Positions 49,447 through 57,954 of a DNA stretch of 64,000 nt are shown in pieces. This stretch comes from Oscillospiraceae bacterium. GTDB lineage: Bacteria; Bacillota; Clostridia; Oscillospirales; Acutalibacteraceae. The DNA is taken from positions 69,606-133,605 of the forward strand of contig DPOR01000017.1 in assembly GCA_003538135.1 (NCBI GenBank), written 5' to 3'. The notes under the pieces were generated by a model. That model was not told the DNA's origin. It worked only from the letters and a program-made list of their open reading frames with translations, and made no database searches. Each line of letters begins with the position of its first letter. Within the stretch, counting starts at the first letter, position 1. Both the position numbers and the translations under genes were made by a program.

Positions 49447-50794
49447 TTTTGCTCTTCTCCTCTCTCAAAAGTTGTTTTGCAAGGCGCATATACTGGACGA
49501 GCGGCTTGGCCGCGGGGCAGGAATATGCACATGAGCCGCACTCCATGCAGACATTGACGCCGATTTTCTCGAGTCTTTCAACATCCTTTGCCTTCGTGTA
49601 GCGCTCAATGAGCGTGGGCATAAGGCTCAGCGGGCACGCAGCCGCGCATCTGCCGCAGCGGATGCAGTCGCGCTCCTTTTTCACCTTGGACGCATCGTCG
49701 GCAAAGGCGAGGATGGCGTTGTTCTGCTTGAGGACGGGTATATCGGTATTGATAACGGCAAGTCCCATCATCGGGCCGCCTGTTATTATCTTTCCGGGCT
49801 CGGCCTTGAAGCCGCCGCAGAAGTCGATTATCTCGCCGACGTTCATGCCTATGGGCACGCGCACGTTCTTGGGTTCGGCTATCGCGGAGCCGTCAACGGT
49901 CAGCGAGCGGCTGACGAGCGGCTTGCCGGACTTGAGATATCTTGCTATAAACGCTACCGAAGCGACATTCATAACTACGCAGCCGACATCGGCGGGCAGC
50001 TTTCCGGGCGGTACCTTTCGGCCCGTTGCGGAATAGACCATCATCTTCTCCGCGCCCTGGGGGTACTTCGATTTGAGCGTCATGAGGCGCACGACATTGT
50101 CGTCCTCAAGATCCTGATCGGCTATTCTCTTGAGCACCTTGAACGCCTCGGGCTTATTATCCTCAGCCGCGATAACAACGCGCTTGAAGCCGAAAATCTC
50201 CTTTAAAGTATAGATACTCGAGAGGATATCCCACGAATTTTCGAGACACTCGCGGTAGTCTACCGTTATGTAGGGCTCGCACTCCGCGGCGTTGACTATG
50301 AGTGTGTCAACATTCTTGTCGGGCGGAATGCGGAGCTTAACATGGGTGGGGAAGCCCGCTCCGCCGAGTCCCACGAGACCCGAATCTCTGACAGCGCGCA
50401 GGAAGCTCTCCTTCCCCGTCACCGTCGGCGGCTCTATGCCGTCGAAAAGACGCATCTCGCCGTCGGACTCAATCTCGACCGCCTGAGTGATAACACCGTT
50501 TGCAAGCGTCGTCTGCTTGATGGCGCTGACAGTGCCGGAGATCGAGGCGTGGATAGGTGCGCTGACGAACTTGTCGCTGTCGCCCACTATCTGCCCGACC
50601 GAGACCTTGTCTCCCACTTTTACGGTGGGTGTGCACGGTACTCCAATGTGCTGCTGCATGGGCAGGAGCACTTTTTCGGGGACCGGAATTCTTACGACTT
50701 CACAGTCTGCGGTGTTCTTATTGTGGTTCACGTGCACGCCTCCGCGCACCTGCTTGACCGCTTTCAGAACACCGTCAAGTTTAACCGAGCTCAT
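49439..50794 (-). CDS. rnfC: Rnf complex subunit C (NADH site)
   Basis: 451 residues. FMN/NADH-binding core (GLVGLGGAGFPTHVKLRIP near 137, NAAECEPYITVDYRE near 166) and two 4Fe-4S clusters near the C-terminus (CIRCGRCAAACP and CMECGSCAYSCP). It exchanges electrons with NAD+. First of the six contiguous rnf genes and overlaps the Gx-type transporter gene by four bases, which ties the accessory genes to the operon. Confidence 0.97.
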   Translation of the reverse strand: MSSVKLDGVLKAVKQVRGGVHVNHNKNTADCEVVRIPVPEKVLLPMQQHIGVPCTPTVKVGDKVSVGQIVGDSDKFVSAPIHASISGTVSAIKQTTLANGVITQAVEIESDGEMRLFDGIEPPTVTGKESFLRAVRDSGLVGLGGAGFPTHVKLRIPPDKNVDTLIVNAAECEPYITVDYRECLENSWDILSSIYTLKEIFGFKRVVIAAEDNKPEAFKVLKRIADQDLEDDNVVRLMTLKSKYPQGAEKMMVYSATGRKVPPGKLPADVGCVVMNVASVAFIARYLKSGKPLVSRSLTVDGSAIAEPKNVRVPIGMNVGEIIDFCGGFKAEPGKIITGGPMMGLAVINTDIPVLKQNNAILAFADDASKVKKERDCIRCGRCAAACPLSLMPTLIERYTKAKDVERLEKIGVNVCMECGSCAYSCPAAKPLVQYMRLAKQLLREEKSKNA

Positions 50795-51336
50795 TTTTTC
50801 AACTCCTTATGATTATATTGCTGCTTCTTTATTATAAACCGAGTCTGCTTTTCGAGCGCCGGCATGACTATGCGCAGCACCGTTCCCGTTACAGTTCCGG
50901 TTATAAGCGAAAATATCAGCAGTGCCGGCGCATAGCCGAGCACGGCCTTTGTCCCCGTGAGCGCCGCCGCTGCGGCGAGCTGACCCGCGTTATGGCACAC
51001 GGCGGCTATCACCGACGCGCCGAGCAGGCCGAAGGGGTCGGACTTTATTTTTGTCATCGCCCACATGGCGAGGGTACTGAGCACTCCGCCCGCAAGGCTC
51101 ATAAAAAACGCCGTCGCGCCGCGGGTCGCCAGCGCAAAGAGCGCCTTGAAAACCGTTATGCACATCGCCTGCGGCAGACCGAAGGTGAGCACGGCGAACA
51201 TCGTCACTATATTTGAAAATCCCGGCTTCGCTCCGGGCGGCAGAAACGGCAGGGCGGGAATGAGGCTCTCGAGAAACGAGAGCGCGATTGCCTGGGCGCA
51301 GAGGATGCCTAAAAGAGCCGTTTTTCTCGCTTTCAT
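50791..51336 (-). CDS. Gx transporter family membrane protein (HepS-I-like)
   Basis: 181 residues from ATG 51336, with GGGAGG eight bases upstream; another ATG at 51342 is too close to it. About five transmembrane segments and the family block LIPALPFLPPGAKPGFSNIVTMFA near 25-48, with GGVLSTLAMW near 85 and CHNAGQLAAA near 118. The family was once labelled heptaprenyl diphosphate synthase component I but looks like a small ECF-like transporter. Its place between the NusG-II protein and rnfC recurs in Clostridia; a role in flavin or Rnf assembly is inference. Confidence 0.85.
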   Translation of the reverse strand: MKARKTALLGILCAQAIALSFLESLIPALPFLPPGAKPGFSNIVTMFAVLTFGLPQAMCITVFKALFALATRGATAFFMSLAGGVLSTLAMWAMTKIKSDPFGLLGASVIAAVCHNAGQLAAAAALTGTKAVLGYAPALLIFSLITGTVTGTVLRIVMPALEKQTRFIIKKQQYNHKELKK

Positions 51337-51722
51337 GGGCATATCCTCCCGGTCATGGCGTCGTGGCGCTTCTTCGAGCCCTCGAGCCTTATAACGACTC
51401 CTGCGGGCAGGCACGCGGCAGTATCGCCCGGGCGGGTGAGCTTGCCGGACTTCACACAGAGCTTGTCGCGGCATTCGGCGCTTTCAAACCAGACCGCGCC
51501 GTCCTTTATCTTTATCACAACTTCGGGGTCTGTCTCGGGAGTAACCGTCATATCGGTACCCCCGTCGAGCGGGACGCGGCAGTATTCCGCGCCGCCCGCA
51601 TATATTACCGCCTCGGTCTTTCCCCCTGACGGCAGAAAGCGCCATATCAACAGAGCCGCGCCGACGCAGAGTATGACCGCTATCAGTGCGATATCGGCTT
51701 TTTTTATGAATCTGCGCTGCAT
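51333..51722 (-). CDS. NusG domain II-containing membrane-anchored protein
   Basis: 129 residues: one N-terminal transmembrane helix (about 10-30) and an outward-facing NusG domain II-like fold with DGAVWFESAECRDKLCVKSGKL near 74-95 containing two conserved Cys, then RPGDTAACLPAGVVIRL. The family is regularly found beside apbE and rnf genes. Function unknown; the Cys pair hints at redox or cofactor handling. It overlaps the Gx gene by four bases and follows apbE by 12. Confidence 0.9.
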   Translation of the reverse strand: MQRRFIKKADIALIAVILCVGAALLIWRFLPSGGKTEAVIYAGGAEYCRVPLDGGTDMTVTPETDPEVVIKIKDGAVWFESAECRDKLCVKSGKLTRPGDTAACLPAGVVIRLEGSKKRHDAMTGRICP

Positions 51723-51734
51723 CTGTCTCCCCCG

Positions 51735-52799
51735 TTATAAAAGTTTGAAGCCGTCCTTTTCGAGCTCAAAGCTGTCCGCAAGGGAGCCTGTGACCCTGAC
51801 GCTCTTATCATTGAATACGAACACCGCGCGGGCGCCGTATTTTTCGAGCAGAGGCAGCGATTTTTCATATCCGAGCACGAAGCACGCCGTTGAAAGCGCG
51901 TCAGACAAAAATCCGTCGTCGCAAACGACCGTCACGCTGACAAGTCCGCTCTCTGCGGGATAACCCGTTTTCGGGTCGAGTATATGGTGATAGCGCACGC
52001 CGCCGCGCTCGAAATATCTCTCATAGCTGCCGGAGGTCGAGACACAGCAGGCGGGCAGAGTTAATCCGGCAAAGCTCTCCGCAGAGCTCTCGGAGAACGG
52101 GTCTCTTATCCCCACGGTGAATTTCTCGCCGTCGCCGTAAAGAAGTATACTCCCGCCGACGGAGACGACCGCCCGTTTTATCTTCGCTTTTTCGAGCACT
52201 CCGCGCACCTCGTCGCAGGCGATCCCCTTGCCCACCGAGCCGAGGTCCAGCACCGTGCCCGACGGTATTTTTATGCCGTTTTCGTTTATCTCTACGGCTG
52301 AATCCGTGCCGTTCAAGGCCGCGCTTATTTCGACTTTTTCGGGCACTCTCTCGTTTTCCGTGCCGAAGCCCCAGAGGTCGCTGAGCCCGCCGAGCAGAGG
52401 GTTAAACGCGCCGCCGCTGATTTTTCGCAGCTCCTCGCACCTTTCGAGAATATCCTCAAGCTTCTTTTCGGGGTCGTTTATCACTCCGCCCGCAGAGGAC
52501 GAAAAGAGCGTCACCCGAACGCTCTGACCCGCCGCGTCGTTTATCTCGCTGACGGCGGAGGTTCCGATATGGCGCGAGAGGAGCTTATTTTCAAGCTCCG
52601 AGATGCAGGCGAAAACTTCTTTGCCCGCCATCTTTGCGTCCTTTCCCTCTATGTCCGCGCTGACGGCGGTGTTCATCATGGCGGACGAGGACGAGAACTC
52701 GCGGCTCTGCTTTACGCCGTCATATGCCACAAGACCGACCAAAACCGCAGCCACCGCACACAAAAGCACGGCAACCGGCTTCTTTGAGCTTTTTTTCAT
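51735..52799 (-). CDS. apbE: FAD:protein FMN transferase
   Basis: 354 residues from ATG 52799 with GGAGGT upstream. An N-terminal transmembrane anchor (about 8-28), not a clear lipobox, places the enzyme outside. Motifs: LDLGSVGKGIACDEV near 190, VSVGGSILLYG near 212, and the metal/FAD region HHILDPKTGYPAESG near 270 followed by SDALSTACFVLG. It attaches FMN to Thr of RnfG and RnfD, both encoded in the same run of overlapping genes. First gene after the promoter at 52846-52874. Confidence 0.95.
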   Translation of the reverse strand: MKKSSKKPVAVLLCAVAAVLVGLVAYDGVKQSREFSSSSAMMNTAVSADIEGKDAKMAGKEVFACISELENKLLSRHIGTSAVSEINDAAGQSVRVTLFSSSAGGVINDPEKKLEDILERCEELRKISGGAFNPLLGGLSDLWGFGTENERVPEKVEISAALNGTDSAVEINENGIKIPSGTVLDLGSVGKGIACDEVRGVLEKAKIKRAVVSVGGSILLYGDGEKFTVGIRDPFSESSAESFAGLTLPACCVSTSGSYERYFERGGVRYHHILDPKTGYPAESGLVSVTVVCDDGFLSDALSTACFVLGYEKSLPLLEKYGARAVFVFNDKSVRVTGSLADSFELEKDGFKLL

Positions 52800-52845
52800 C
52801 GGTCTACCTCCGCAGCGAAAACTTAAAAATACCCATAACATATAT

Positions 52846-52874
52846 ATTTTACATTGTTTTTCCGCAAACTTCAA
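52846..52874 (-). promoter_or_regulatory. sigA promoter of the apbE-rnf operon
   Basis: Minus strand TTGAAG (52869-52874), 17-base spacer, TAAAAT (52846-52851). The gap 52800-53130 holds this promoter, the phoH promoter and AT-rich sequence without other features. Confidence 0.75.
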
Positions 52875-53013
52875 GAACTTAAAAAACGTCATTTCCGACG
52901 GCGCGGAAATATAGAAATATTTCTTTATCGATACAAAGATTGTTTTTTTGGCTCGATGTACAAAAAAATACAAAAATTTTATTAAAAGTTAATAAAATTT
53001 CGTCCTTTTTATG

Positions 53014-53042
53014 GTGACAGAACTAAGAAAATATGGTATAAT
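53014..53042 (+). promoter_or_regulatory. sigA promoter of phoH-ybeY
   Basis: GTGACA (53014-53019), 17-base spacer, TATAAT (53037-53042). Confidence 0.75.
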
Positions 53043-53130
53043 CTAACAAAATATTTCGATAATATTATCAGTTATGACGAAAACATATTTTGCCGTAACA
53101 ACAATATAACGCGATTTTCGGAGATAATTT

Positions 53131-54096
53131 ATGTTTGAACAGTCAATCAGCGTCGACAGAATGGAGCAGGCGGTCAGCCTGTTCGGAAGTTTCGACGAAA
53201 ACATCAGAATAATAGAAAAAGAGTTCGACGTGGACGTTGTCAGCCGCGGCTCGGAGATAAAGGTCACGGGCGAGGCGGAGAATGTCTCAAAGGGCGTGCG
53301 TGCGATAAACGGGCTTTTGATGCTCATCAACCGCGGCGAGGCGCTCAGCGACCAGAACGTCCGCTACGTCATCTCGCTTGTCAACGAGGGCAACGAGGAT
53401 CAACTGCCGCAGATGACTGCGGACTGCATCTGCATCACCTCAAAGGGCAAGCCGGTCAAGCCGAAAACGCTCGGCCAGAAGAAATACATCGAGTCCATCC
53501 GCAAAAATACGGTCACTCTCGGAGTCGGCCCCGCCGGCACGGGCAAGACCTATTTAGCGGTTGCCATGGCGGTCACCGCCTTTCGCGCAAAGGAGGTCAA
53601 CCGCATAATCCTCACCCGCCCCGCAGTCGAAGCGGGCGAGAAGCTCGGCTTCCTGCCCGGCGACCTGCAGCAGAAGGTTGACCCGTATCTGCGCCCGCTC
53701 TACGACGCTCTGTTCGATATGCTCGGCGCGGAGAGCTTTCAAAAGCAGCTCGAGCGCGGCAACATAGAAGTCGCGCCCCTCGCCTATATGCGCGGACGCA
53801 CGCTTGACGACAGCTTCATTATCCTCGACGAGGCGCAGAACACCTCGGTTGAGCAGATGAAGATGTTTTTGACCCGTCTCGGCTTCAACTCGAAGATGGT
53901 GGTCACTGGCGATATAACCCAGATAGACCTGCCCGACGGCAGGCGCAGCGGTCTTGTCGACGCCGTAAAGGTTCTCAAGGATGTCGACGATATTCAAATA
54001 GTCAGGTTCAACGAGCGTGATGTGGTCAGACATAAGCTCGTTCAGGATATAATCAAAGCCTACGAAAAACATGAGGATGTGAAGAAGAAGAAATGA
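53131..54096 (+). CDS. phoH: PhoH family ATPase (YbeZ-like)
   Basis: 321 residues. An N-terminal KH-like region (about 20-80), then the PhoH ATPase domain: GPAGTGKTYLAVAMAV near 132, TRPAVEAGEKLGFLPGDL near 165, Walker B FIILDEAQNTSVEQMKMFLTR near 230 and TGDITQIDLP near 257. RNA-helicase-like ATPase thought to act with YbeY in RNA processing. It overlaps ybeY by four bases, as in many bacteria. Confidence 0.96.
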   Translation: MFEQSISVDRMEQAVSLFGSFDENIRIIEKEFDVDVVSRGSEIKVTGEAENVSKGVRAINGLLMLINRGEALSDQNVRYVISLVNEGNEDQLPQMTADCICITSKGKPVKPKTLGQKKYIESIRKNTVTLGVGPAGTGKTYLAVAMAVTAFRAKEVNRIILTRPAVEAGEKLGFLPGDLQQKVDPYLRPLYDALFDMLGAESFQKQLERGNIEVAPLAYMRGRTLDDSFIILDEAQNTSVEQMKMFLTRLGFNSKMVVTGDITQIDLPDGRRSGLVDAVKVLKDVDDIQIVRFNERDVVRHKLVQDIIKAYEKHEDVKKKK

Positions 54097-54599
54097 GAGG
54101 CAAGGTTAAAGTAATCATAACAAACGACCAGAATGAGGTCAAAATTCCTACGGGAGTAAGAATGCTCGTACGCCGCGCCTGTACCGCGGTACTGACCCTT
54201 GAAGAGTTCAACGATCCCGCCGAGATAAGCGTCCGCTTTGTGGACGACGAGGAAATACACAGGCTCAACCGCGAATACCGCGATACTGACAGGAGCACCG
54301 ACGTGCTCTCATTCCCCTTAGGCGAAAACGGAGTATACGACACAAATCTCGACACGGGCGCAAAGATGCTCGGCGACATAGTTATTTCTATCCCCCACGC
54401 CGTCAACCAAGCAGAGCGCTTCGGACATACGCTTCAGCGCGAGATAGCTTTCCTCACCGTACATTCAATGCTCCACCTGCTCGGCTATGACCATGAAAAA
54501 GGCGGAATCGAGAGCGTGCGTATGCGCGAGAAGGAGGAGACCGTCTTAACTCAGCTCGGTCTGCCCAGAAGCGGAAGCTACTATATGGGTGACGAATAA
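54093..54599 (+). CDS. ybeY: Endoribonuclease YbeY (rRNA maturation factor)
   Basis: 168 residues. The zinc site HSMLHLLGYDHE near 128-139 (His, His, His pattern) is intact, preceded by GDIVISIPHAVNQA near 97. It takes part in 16S 3' end maturation and ribosome quality control. Coupled to phoH by overlap and to dgkA, whose ATG directly follows the stop. Confidence 0.97.
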   Translation: MRGKVKVIITNDQNEVKIPTGVRMLVRRACTAVLTLEEFNDPAEISVRFVDDEEIHRLNREYRDTDRSTDVLSFPLGENGVYDTNLDTGAKMLGDIVISIPHAVNQAERFGHTLQREIAFLTVHSMLHLLGYDHEKGGIESVRMREKEETVLTQLGLPRSGSYYMGDE

Positions 54600-55088
54600 A
54601 TGAAAGGTCTGCTCAAGAGCTTTGCCTATGCGGGTTGCGGAATCGCCACCTGTATAAGGCAGGAGAGAAATATGCGCATACATCTTGTGTGCATGATATA
54701 TATGTACTCCTACCTGCTCATCTACGACTTCTTTGAGGTCTCGCGTACTCAGTTTGCGATAATATTTATTGCCAACGCGATAGTTGTTATGGGCGAGCTG
54801 TTCAACACCGCTATAGAAGCGGTCGTTGACATGGCGGAGGAGAAGTTCAGCGAGAAGTACAACCGCCTTGCTAAAATATCGAAGGACACTGCGGCGGGAG
54901 CCGTGCTCGTCGGCGCGATATTCGCCGTATGCACGGGCATTGCCATACTCGGCCAGCCCGAGGCGTTCAAGGCAATGTTCGCCTACTATGCCGAAAAGCC
55001 CTATATGATAGCGGTGCTTGTGCTGAGCCTTGCGCTGAGCTTCGTATTCATATTCACGGGCTTTCATTTTAAGAAAAAGAACAAATAA
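54600..55088 (+). CDS. dgkA: Diacylglycerol/undecaprenol kinase family membrane protein
   Basis: 162 residues with about four hydrophobic segments. The DgkA signature ELFNTAIEAVVDM near 65 and KDTAAGAVLV near 98 are present, with QERNMRIHL near 20. In Firmicutes the enzyme mainly phosphorylates undecaprenol for wall synthesis. It carries an extra C-terminal helix beyond the usual ~125-residue core. Directly abuts ybeY. Confidence 0.93.
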   Translation: MKGLLKSFAYAGCGIATCIRQERNMRIHLVCMIYMYSYLLIYDFFEVSRTQFAIIFIANAIVVMGELFNTAIEAVVDMAEEKFSEKYNRLAKISKDTAAGAVLVGAIFAVCTGIAILGQPEAFKAMFAYYAEKPYMIAVLVLSLALSFVFIFTGFHFKKKNK

Positions 55089-55093
55089 ACAAA

Positions 55094-55123
55094 ATGACCG
55101 CTGACTGTCATATCAGCGGTCAT
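55094..55123 (+). other. Hairpin in the era leader
   Basis: ATGACCGCTGA (55094-55104) pairs perfectly with TCAGCGGTCAT (55113-55123), eight-base loop, no T tract, ending a few bases before the era ribosome site. It could be a processing site, a weak terminator or a translation control element. Confidence 0.5.
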
Positions 55124-55140
55124 CTATATAAGGAGAAGTT

Positions 55141-56040
55141 ATGACTCAGACAAGAACTGCTTTCATTGCCATAGTCGGCTGCCCGAATGTCGGCAAGTCG
55201 TCGATACTCAACCGCCTACTCGGTCAGAAAATCGCCGTCGTGTCACCTAAGCCGCAGACTACGCGCACAAAGATAATGGGCGTGCTGACGGAGAATGACG
55301 TTCAGCTCGTTTTCACCGACACCCCCGGCTTCCATCGCCCGCGCACAAAGCTCGGCGAGAAGATGGTCAAGGCCGTCAGCGACAGCATCTCGGGCGTTGA
55401 CGCCTGTCTCTTTGTCGTTGAGCCTTCGGGAGAGCTGCGCGACGCGGAAAAGGATCTTCTCGGCAAGTTTAAAAAAGAGAAAATGCCCGTAATTCTTGCC
55501 ATAAATAAAATAGATTCGGTCAAGCAGAAGGAGTTGCTTATCGAGCGCATGGCGCAGTTCTCCGCGCTCTATGATTTCGAGGCAATAGTCCCCTGCTCCG
55601 CGCTCAAGGGCGACGGCTTCGGCGAGCTCAAGGACGAGCTCTTTAAGCAGTCTCAGCCCTCGCCGCATTTCTTTCCCGACGACACTCTGACCGACCAGCC
55701 CGAGCGTGTTATAGCGGCCGAGATAATCAGAGAAAAGCTCCTGAATCTCCTTGACGACGAGGTGCCGCACGGCGTGGCGGTCTGCATAGAGCGTATGCAC
55801 GAGCGCGAGGACTCGGACATAACCGATATCGACGCGACTGTCTACTGCGAGCGCGAGAGCCACAAGGGTATAATAATCGGCAAAAAGGGCGAGATGCTCA
55901 AAAAAGTTTCTACAAGGGCGCGCGAGGATATGGAGCGCTTCTTCATGTGCAAAATCAATCTCCACTGCTGGGTCAAGGTTAAAGAGGGCTGGCGCAACAG
56001 AGAGGGACTTATCCGAAATTTCGGGCTTGACAACGAATAA
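55141..56040 (+). CDS. era: GTPase Era
   Basis: 299 residues. G1 GCPNVGKSS near 13, G2 QTTRTKIMG near 38, G3 DTPGFHRP near 60, G4 NKID near 122, G5 SALKGDG near 152; C-terminal KH domain with GIIIGKKGEMLKKV near 240 and LHCWVKVKEGWRN near 278. It binds the 16S rRNA 3' end during 30S maturation. The phoH-ybeY-dgkA-era-recO order is standard; cytidine deaminase, often present here, is absent. RBS AAGGAG. Confidence 0.98.
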   Translation: MTQTRTAFIAIVGCPNVGKSSILNRLLGQKIAVVSPKPQTTRTKIMGVLTENDVQLVFTDTPGFHRPRTKLGEKMVKAVSDSISGVDACLFVVEPSGELRDAEKDLLGKFKKEKMPVILAINKIDSVKQKELLIERMAQFSALYDFEAIVPCSALKGDGFGELKDELFKQSQPSPHFFPDDTLTDQPERVIAAEIIREKLLNLLDDEVPHGVAVCIERMHEREDSDITDIDATVYCERESHKGIIIGKKGEMLKKVSTRAREDMERFFMCKINLHCWVKVKEGWRNREGLIRNFGLDNE

Positions 56041-56120
56041 TTTTTCCTGTCATAAATCGCCGCGCGGTGAAAAAAATATTTTTACACTGCACGGAGGAGC
56101 GCTTGGCGCGTTTATGATAG

Positions 56121-56291
56121 ATGAGAAGCTCGAACAAAAGCAATGTTCAAAATGCTTGGAACGAATTTAAGCTGAGCGGCAAGGTCGAGGATTATCTTCG
56201 ATATGCCGAGATAAATACAGTCGGCGGAGGTGAAACGGCAAGTGCAGACGCAGACAGAGGGGCTGATAATCAAGTCCCGCGATATCAATGA
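56121..56291 (+). CDS. YqzL-like small protein (candidate)
   Basis: 56 residues from ATG 56121 to TGA 56289-56291. The segment NAWNEFKLSGKVEDYLRYAE resembles the YqzL family (a short protein encoded between era and recO in Firmicutes). Its tail overlaps recO by about 50 bases, longer than usual, and the nearest GGAGGAG (56093-56099) is too far from the ATG, so the true ends are uncertain. A frame error or a non-standard start cannot be excluded. Confidence 0.45.
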   Translation: MRSSNKSNVQNAWNEFKLSGKVEDYLRYAEINTVGGGETASADADRGADNQVPRYQ

Positions 56292-56985
56292 AAACGACAC
56301 CGTCGTTAAAATCCTGACGGGCGATTTGGGGCTTATCTCAGCCTTTGCAAACGGCACAAAGAGGGTCAAGAGCCGAACCGCGAGCGCCGCCGTCTCGCCC
56401 ATGACTTACTCCCGCCTGACCCTCTACCGCGGGCGCGAGAGCTACATAATCGACGACGCAAAGGCCATAGATGTGTTTTTCGGCCTGCGCGAGGACATAG
56501 AAAGGCTGTCGCTCGCCAACTACTTCTGCGAGCTTGCGGGCGAGTTTTCGCCCGAAAACACCGAAGCTCACGAGTTTTTGAGCCTGACGCTCAATCTCCT
56601 GCATCTGCTGTCCGAGGACAAGCGCAGCGCGGACTTTCTAAAGCCCGTAGGCGAGCTGCGTATGCTCGCGCTTGCGGGCTATATGCCCGACCTCGTCGGC
56701 TGCCAAGCCTGCGGAAACGAGCTGCCCGACGAGCCTGTGTTCAGCCCGCGCCATGCGGGATTTTTCTGCCGCGACTGCGCCCCGGACGGCGAGGGAGAAC
56801 CCGTAACGCCGGGAGTTATAAACGCCATGCGCCATATCTGCACCTGCGACGACCGTGCGCTGTTCGCGTTCCGTATGCCGGACAGCTCGCTGAAAATCCT
56901 CGGCGACATAACCGAGCAATACCTGCTTCTCCAGCTCGGGCACAAGCTGAGAACGCTGGATTTTTACAGGAGCATAAAGATGTGA
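56242..56985 (+). CDS. recO: DNA repair protein RecO
   Basis: 247 residues from GTG 56242, nine bases after GGAGGTG; a GTG at 56230 overlaps that site. N-terminal OB fold (EGLIIKSRDINENDTVVKILT, GLISAFANGTKRVKS), helical middle, and a four-Cys zinc motif CQACGNEL...FFCRDC near 152-175. It loads RecA with RecR. Located after era as usual. Confidence 0.95.
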   Translation: MQTQTEGLIIKSRDINENDTVVKILTGDLGLISAFANGTKRVKSRTASAAVSPMTYSRLTLYRGRESYIIDDAKAIDVFFGLREDIERLSLANYFCELAGEFSPENTEAHEFLSLTLNLLHLLSEDKRSADFLKPVGELRMLALAGYMPDLVGCQACGNELPDEPVFSPRHAGFFCRDCAPDGEGEPVTPGVINAMRHICTCDDRALFAFRMPDSSLKILGDITEQYLLLQLGHKLRTLDFYRSIKM

Positions 56986-57000
56986 GTGCGGGGTGAGGAT

Positions 57001-57243
57001 ATGCAGATCAAAGAAGCCATCGTTAAGCGGATAAAGAACATCTGCCTTGAGCGCGGTATAAAATATAACGAGCTCGCAACACGTTCCGGCGTTACGCCGT
57101 CAACAGTTTACAGTATGCTCGACCCGAGCCGCCGTGATCTGTCGGTTATAACTCTCAAAAAGCTCTGCGACGGGCTTGATATGACAATAACCGAGTTCTT
57201 TGACGACGACATATTCAAGACCCTCGAACAGGAAATTCAATAA
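57001..57243 (+). CDS. Xre-type helix-turn-helix protein
   Basis: 80 residues from ATG 57001 with GTGAGG upstream. The whole protein is one HTH_3/Cro-like domain: AIVKRIKNICLERGIKYNELATRSGVTPSTVYSMLD in the order helix 1-3, then VITLKKLCDGLDMTITEFF. Such short Xre proteins are common solitary regulators in Clostridia. It starts 15 bases after recO and ends at a strong terminator. Target unknown. Confidence 0.9.
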   Translation: MQIKEAIVKRIKNICLERGIKYNELATRSGVTPSTVYSMLDPSRRDLSVITLKKLCDGLDMTITEFFDDDIFKTLEQEIQ

Positions 57244-57249
57244 AAACTT

Positions 57250-57279
57250 CAACCGGGCGGATATCCGTCCGGTTGTTTT
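57250..57279. terminator. Terminator between Xre and DUF4830 genes
   Basis: CAACCGGGCGG (from 57250) pairs with CCGTCCGGTTG (to 57275) with one wobble, followed by TTTTC; it can serve the converging gene as well (AAGTTTTTA on the minus strand). Confidence 0.75.
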
Positions 57280-57293
57280 CATCCCGCCGCGTC

Positions 57294-57788
57294 TCAGCTC
57301 GGCGCGGCGGTTTTAGTCGGGAAGTCGAAGCCCTGCATGAAGCCGTTGAGCTCGGTCGAGCAGACGTCTCCGCCTATCACCGCGCCCTCATAGACAAGTA
57401 TATTCGCCTGCACAGTTCCGCTGTCCCCCTCGTAGCCGGGGTAGTTTTTTATGCTGTAGGTCCAACGCTTTGCGCGTTTGCCCGCATAGGGCGTCAGGTC
57501 GAGATTCTGCGCCTTTTGAATCTCGTTGTATTTCTCGTACCCCCTGTCGAACTCGGCGGGGATTATCACCTCGGCTACTTCAACGGGATCCTCCTCTATC
57601 TCCCAGCCGAACTGCGACAGAAACGCCGTGCGCTCCGAGGCATTCGACGCCTTCAGACTTATCGCGTTGTCCTTTACCGCGGGCTTTCCGCGGTTTATCA
57701 GCAGCACTATCGCCGCCGCCGCGAGCACCGCCGCGAACGCCGTCAAGGCAATTTTAAGCTTTGAGGATTTGACTGAAAATACGAACAC
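57294..57788 (-). CDS. DUF4830 membrane-anchored protein
   Basis: 164 residues from GTG 57788 with GAAGGGG nine bases upstream; a longer reading from a TTG at 57866 would start inside the promoter. One transmembrane helix (about 12-32) and an outward domain with the DUF4830 pattern: RTAFLSQFGWEIEEDPVEVAEV, IPAEFDRGYEKYNEIQKAQ, and the end GGDVCSTELNGFMQGF, seen here near 55, 78 and 140. Function unknown. It shares a palindromic promoter region with the ceramidase-like gene. Confidence 0.82.
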   Translation of the reverse strand: MFVFSVKSSKLKIALTAFAAVLAAAAIVLLINRGKPAVKDNAISLKASNASERTAFLSQFGWEIEEDPVEVAEVIIPAEFDRGYEKYNEIQKAQNLDLTPYAGKRAKRWTYSIKNYPGYEGDSGTVQANILVYEGAVIGGDVCSTELNGFMQGFDFPTKTAAPS

Positions 57789-57847
57789 GTTTCTTCGCCC
57801 CTTCGCGCTTATATCATGGATAATCAATATATATGCTTCTCTCTTCG

Positions 57848-57887
57848 GAATTATCACGGTTGACAAATCTTGTCAAAATGGTAATAT
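57848..57887. promoter_or_regulatory. Divergent promoter built on a palindrome
   Basis: TTGACAA-ATC-TTGTCAA (57860-57876) is a perfect inverted repeat. Its plus-strand TTGACA pairs with TAATAT (57882-57887, 16-base spacer) or TATAAT (57885-57890, 19). Its minus-strand TTGACA (57871-57876) pairs with TAATTC (57848-57853, 17). Both -35 elements thus lie inside one palindrome, which could also be an operator. Confidence 0.6.
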
Positions 57888-57954
57888 AATAGTGTAATAT
57901 ATACCCGGCGCTGTGCCGTATATGGTCAACGCCGCATCCGGAGGCACTAAAGAC

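Noticed and set aside
52800..53130. Possible riboswitch in the AT-rich gap before phoH or apbE
   Set aside because: Only two promoters are visible; no conserved aptamer features such as an FMN riboswitch could be recognised.
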